A stretch of DNA of 6,804 nt from Pseudomonadota bacterium (GTDB taxonomy: Bacteria > Pseudomonadota > Alphaproteobacteria > Rhizobiales > Beijerinckiaceae), in assembly GCA_023422485.1 (NCBI GenBank), contig JAGTAM010000019.1, positions 1 through 6,804 on the forward strand. Direction: 5' to 3'. The stretch's first letter is position 1; each line of letters opens with the position of its first letter. The notes beneath the pieces were generated by a model, which was not told the DNA's origin, made no database searches, and saw nothing but the letters and a program-made list of their open reading frames with translations. The translations under genes and the position numbers were made by a program. Below are positions 5,032 through 6,804 of the stretch, piece after piece.

Positions 5032-5643
5032 CTACAATTTGACCCCGAGCCAGCGGTTCACGCGGGTCACGAGCCAGACGGTCGCGAGGGCCACGCACAC
5101 GCCCCAGCCGACTTCCACGACCCGCGAACCCGCCATGCGCTCCACCGGCCCGAGATGGGGCACGAGGAGGATGATCGTGGCGGTGATGCCGGCGAGCCGG
5201 CAGGCGCTCGCCACATTGACGAGCCAGCAGACGAGGATCGCCAGCACCACCCCCACGGCGTAGGTCGGAACCGACGGCCCGAGGGTAAGATACGCAGCAA
5301 GCCCGATCAGGCCGCCGATCGCCGCGCCGGTGAACTGGTCCCGGGCGGTCGAGCGGGTCGCGCCGAGCTCGGTCTGGGCGACCGCCACCGCGGTGATCGC
5401 TGCCCAGAATCCCTCCTGCAGGCCGAACATCTGGGTCGGCAGGTAGGCGGCGACCGCCGCGATCGACGACATGATCCCGTGCGCGAGGCCGCCGGTGAGG
5501 CGGTGGCGCAGCGGCAGGCGCTTGTGCAGCCGCGCGGCCTGATCCCGCAGCCAGCGGATTCGGCTGGTGTCGCGGTCGGCCCGGCGCGTCTTGGCAGCGG
5601 CCTCCTGCCGCGCACCGTCCGGGGCTGCCCGCTCTCGTCCCAT
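5032..5643 (-). CDS. Short FUSC-family (aromatic acid exporter-like) membrane protein
   Basis: A 203-residue inner-membrane protein. An arginine-rich, charged N-terminal stretch (1-50) precedes about six hydrophobic segments at roughly 57-74, 78-92, 104-122, 127-146, 150-164 and 175-192. The pattern F-W-A-A-I-T-A-V-A-V-A-Q in the second segment, then R-S-T-A-R-D-Q-F-T-G-A-A-I-G-G-L-I-G, is typical of the FUSC (fusaric acid resistance / aromatic acid exporter) membrane domain, where a conserved arginine region connects to a glycine-rich helix. Full exporters carry two such halves plus cytoplasmic domains; this protein is only one membrane half, so it may work as an oligomer or have another role. 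ATG at 5643-5641 is chosen for AGGAG (5650-5654) six bases upstream; a longer form from 5682 is less likely. First gene of the minus-strand group and divergent from the plus-strand SDR gene. Confidence 0.82.
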   Translation of the reverse strand: MGRERAAPDGARQEAAAKTRRADRDTSRIRWLRDQAARLHKRLPLRHRLTGGLAHGIMSSIAAVAAYLPTQMFGLQEGFWAAITAVAVAQTELGATRSTARDQFTGAAIGGLIGLAAYLTLGPSVPTYAVGVVLAILVCWLVNVASACRLAGITATIILLVPHLGPVERMAGSRVVEVGWGVCVALATVWLVTRVNRWLGVKL

Positions 5644-5649
5644 CTCGGT

Positions 5650-5654
5650 CTCCT
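5650..5654 (-). promoter_or_regulatory. Ribosome binding site of the FUSC gene
   Basis: AGGAG on the minus strand, six bases before ATG 5643-5641. It selects this start over longer in-frame alternatives. Confidence 0.7.
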
Positions 5655-5868
5655 CGTGAGGCAAAGCGCTGTCGGCCGGCATCCGCTCTTTCGTCCCTCT
5701 TCCTCCTGGAATGCGCCGCGACGCGCGAGCGATGACGGCAGGCGACGCCACCATTGCTCTCTTCCATGGACCGAAACGCGGAGCGAGGCCGATGGGGCAG
5801 GTCAAATCTGTGTCGAACCCCACCCGCGCGGCGGGGTTGTCCGGGCATCCCCGACATCCCACGGCACC
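5655..5868. promoter_or_regulatory. Divergent intergenic region between the FUSC and YghA-type SDR genes
   Basis: These bases separate two genes read away from each other, so promoters for both should be here. I could not find a convincing -35/-10 pair on either strand. One inverted repeat, AACCCC (5816-5821) and GGGGTT (5833-5838) around an 11-base GC-rich centre, is a possible operator about 43 bases before the SDR start. Confidence 0.4.
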
Positions 5869-5880
5869 GGAGCCCGGCCC

Positions 5881-6738
5881 ATGGAAGCCTTTCCCAAGCC
5901 CCCCTTCCCCGATCAGCCGCAGCCGATGCCCGGCACGACCCGCGCCATGGATCCCAAGCCGGATCACGGCGAGACGAGCTATAGGGGGTCAGGGCGTCTG
6001 GAGGGCAAGAAGGCGATCATCACCGGCGGCGATTCCGGCATCGGCCGCGCCGTGGCGCTCGCCTTCGCCCGCGAGGGCGCCGACGTGCTGATCTCCTACC
6101 TCGACGAGGAAGAGGACGCCGCCGAGACGCGCCGCCTGATCGAGGAGGCCGGGCGCAAGGCGGTGCTGGTACCGGGCGATATCGGCGAGGCCGCTCACTG
6201 CCGGCGCATCATCGAGCGGGCTGTCGAGGCTTTCGGGCGGATCGACGTGCTCGTGAACAACGCCGCGCATCAGGCGACCTTCGACGCTCCGGAAGAGATC
6301 TCGGATGAGGAGTGGGAGAAGACCTTCCGGGTGAACATCCACGCGATGTTCTACCTGACCAAGGCGGCGCTGCCGCACATGGGCGAGGGCTCGTCCATCA
6401 TCAACACCACCTCGGTCAACGCCGACACGCCAAGCCCGCAACTGCTCGCCTACGCCACCACCAAGGGCGCGATCCAGAACTATACCGGCGGCCTCGCGCA
6501 GATGCTGGCCGAGCGGGGCATCCGGGTGAACTGCGTCGCGCCGGGGCCGATCTGGACGCCGCTGATCCCCTCGACCATGCCGGCCGAGAAAGTGAAGCAG
6601 TTCGGCTCGCAGGTGCCGATGAAGCGGCCGGGCCAGCCGAAGGAACTCGCGCCGATCTACGTGATGCTGGCCTCCGACGAGTCGAGCTACGTCTCCGGCG
6701 CCACGGTGGCGGTGACCGGCGGCAAGCCGATCCTCTGA
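5881..6738 (+). CDS. SDR-family oxidoreductase, YghA-type
   Basis: A 285-residue short-chain dehydrogenase/reductase of the group that includes E. coli YghA and Bacillus general stress protein 39; E. coli YghA is reported as an aldehyde reductase. It has the group's proline-rich N-terminal arm (P-K-P-P-F-P-D-Q-P-Q, then G-S-G-R-L at 36-40). The core carries T48-G-G-D-S-G-I-G55, D100-I for the adenine ring, N126-N-A-A129, N152, catalytic S178, Y191 and K195 with correct spacing, P221-G after the sixth strand, and a closing S272-G-A-T-V-A-V-T-G-G281. Length is normal and all catalytic residues are present. The ATG start is supported by GGAG (5869-5872) eight bases upstream and by the family N-terminus. 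It is a single gene, divergent from the FUSC gene and followed by a hairpin. Likely a cytoplasmic carbonyl reductase linked to stress; substrate and cofactor preference are not determined. Confidence 0.9.
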   Translation: MEAFPKPPFPDQPQPMPGTTRAMDPKPDHGETSYRGSGRLEGKKAIITGGDSGIGRAVALAFAREGADVLISYLDEEEDAAETRRLIEEAGRKAVLVPGDIGEAAHCRRIIERAVEAFGRIDVLVNNAAHQATFDAPEEISDEEWEKTFRVNIHAMFYLTKAALPHMGEGSSIINTTSVNADTPSPQLLAYATTKGAIQNYTGGLAQMLAERGIRVNCVAPGPIWTPLIPSTMPAEKVKQFGSQVPMKRPGQPKELAPIYVMLASDESSYVSGATVAVTGGKPIL

Positions 6739-6758
6739 TTGCTTGGTGTTCGTCCTTT

Positions 6759-6782
6759 GCACCCGGCCGGGTCGCCGGGTGC
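6759..6782 (+). terminator. Probable terminator of the YghA-type SDR gene
   Basis: A perfect 8-bp stem, GCACCCGG (6759-6766) with CCGGGTGC (6775-6782), closes an 8-base loop, 20 bases after the stop codon. Only a short CTTCC follows, so the T-run is poor; the placement is the main support. Confidence 0.55.
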
Positions 6783-6804
6783 CTTCCGCGGGGAGCCCGC
6801 CTTG

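Noticed and set aside
4937..5857. Long open frame continuous with the zinc dehydrogenase, suggesting a 697-residue fusion
   Set aside because: The extension runs antiparallel in meaning to nothing and overlaps the well-supported FUSC gene on the same strand in another frame; its translation is Arg/Pro-rich low-complexity. The MDR N-terminus begins exactly at the ATG with a good ribosome binding site.
4960..5880. Long plus-strand open frame continuous with the YghA-type SDR
   Set aside because: It lies opposite the FUSC gene, has His/Arg/Asp-rich shadow composition, and the family N-terminus with a ribosome binding site starts at 5881.

Overview
The window is a high-GC bacterial chromosome segment with dense, strongly G/C-ending codons. 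The gene set suggests an alphaproteobacterium, plausibly of the Methylobacterium/Methylorubrum type. That placement is an inference from protein style and composition; there is no rRNA or other taxonomic marker. No tRNA, rRNA, CRISPR array, insertion sequence or phage gene was seen.

Layout. Bases 1-222 are the 3' end of priA (replication restart helicase), plus strand. A small SpoIIAA/STAS-like gene follows on the plus strand (296-658), with a TTG start and a candidate promoter that overlaps the priA stop codon. A strong hairpin with an A-run (680-707) separates it from a convergent minus-strand gene for a small secreted protein of unknown function (732-1112). Bases 1113-1542 hold no gene I can support. 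From 1543 to 5643 every gene is on the minus strand. In transcription order they are: a short FUSC-type membrane protein (5643-5032), a zinc-dependent alcohol/formaldehyde-dehydrogenase-like enzyme (4936-3764), an isochorismatase-family cysteine hydrolase (3725-3102), an SDR oxidoreductase with a C-terminal membrane segment (2944-1940), and a short hypothetical protein (1815-1543). Divergent from FUSC, a YghA-type SDR (5881-6738) reads on the plus strand and ends before a hairpin at the window edge.

How the genes may work together. Three nicotinamide-dependent oxidoreductases, a cysteine hydrolase and a FUSC-type membrane protein lie within 5 kb. This fits an accessory stress or aldehyde/alcohol detoxification neighbourhood. 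The close coupling of the dehydrogenase and hydrolase genes suggests co-transcription. A possible general-stress (EcfG-like) promoter lies before the dehydrogenase, but its -10 is imperfect. Substrates cannot be read from the sequence.

I found no convincing evidence for a previously undescribed multi-gene system. The points most worth a second look are the tail-anchored SDR, the possible stress promoter, the 12-bp tandem duplication across the hydrolase stop codon, the hairpin that straddles a stop codon, and the two small unrecognised proteins.
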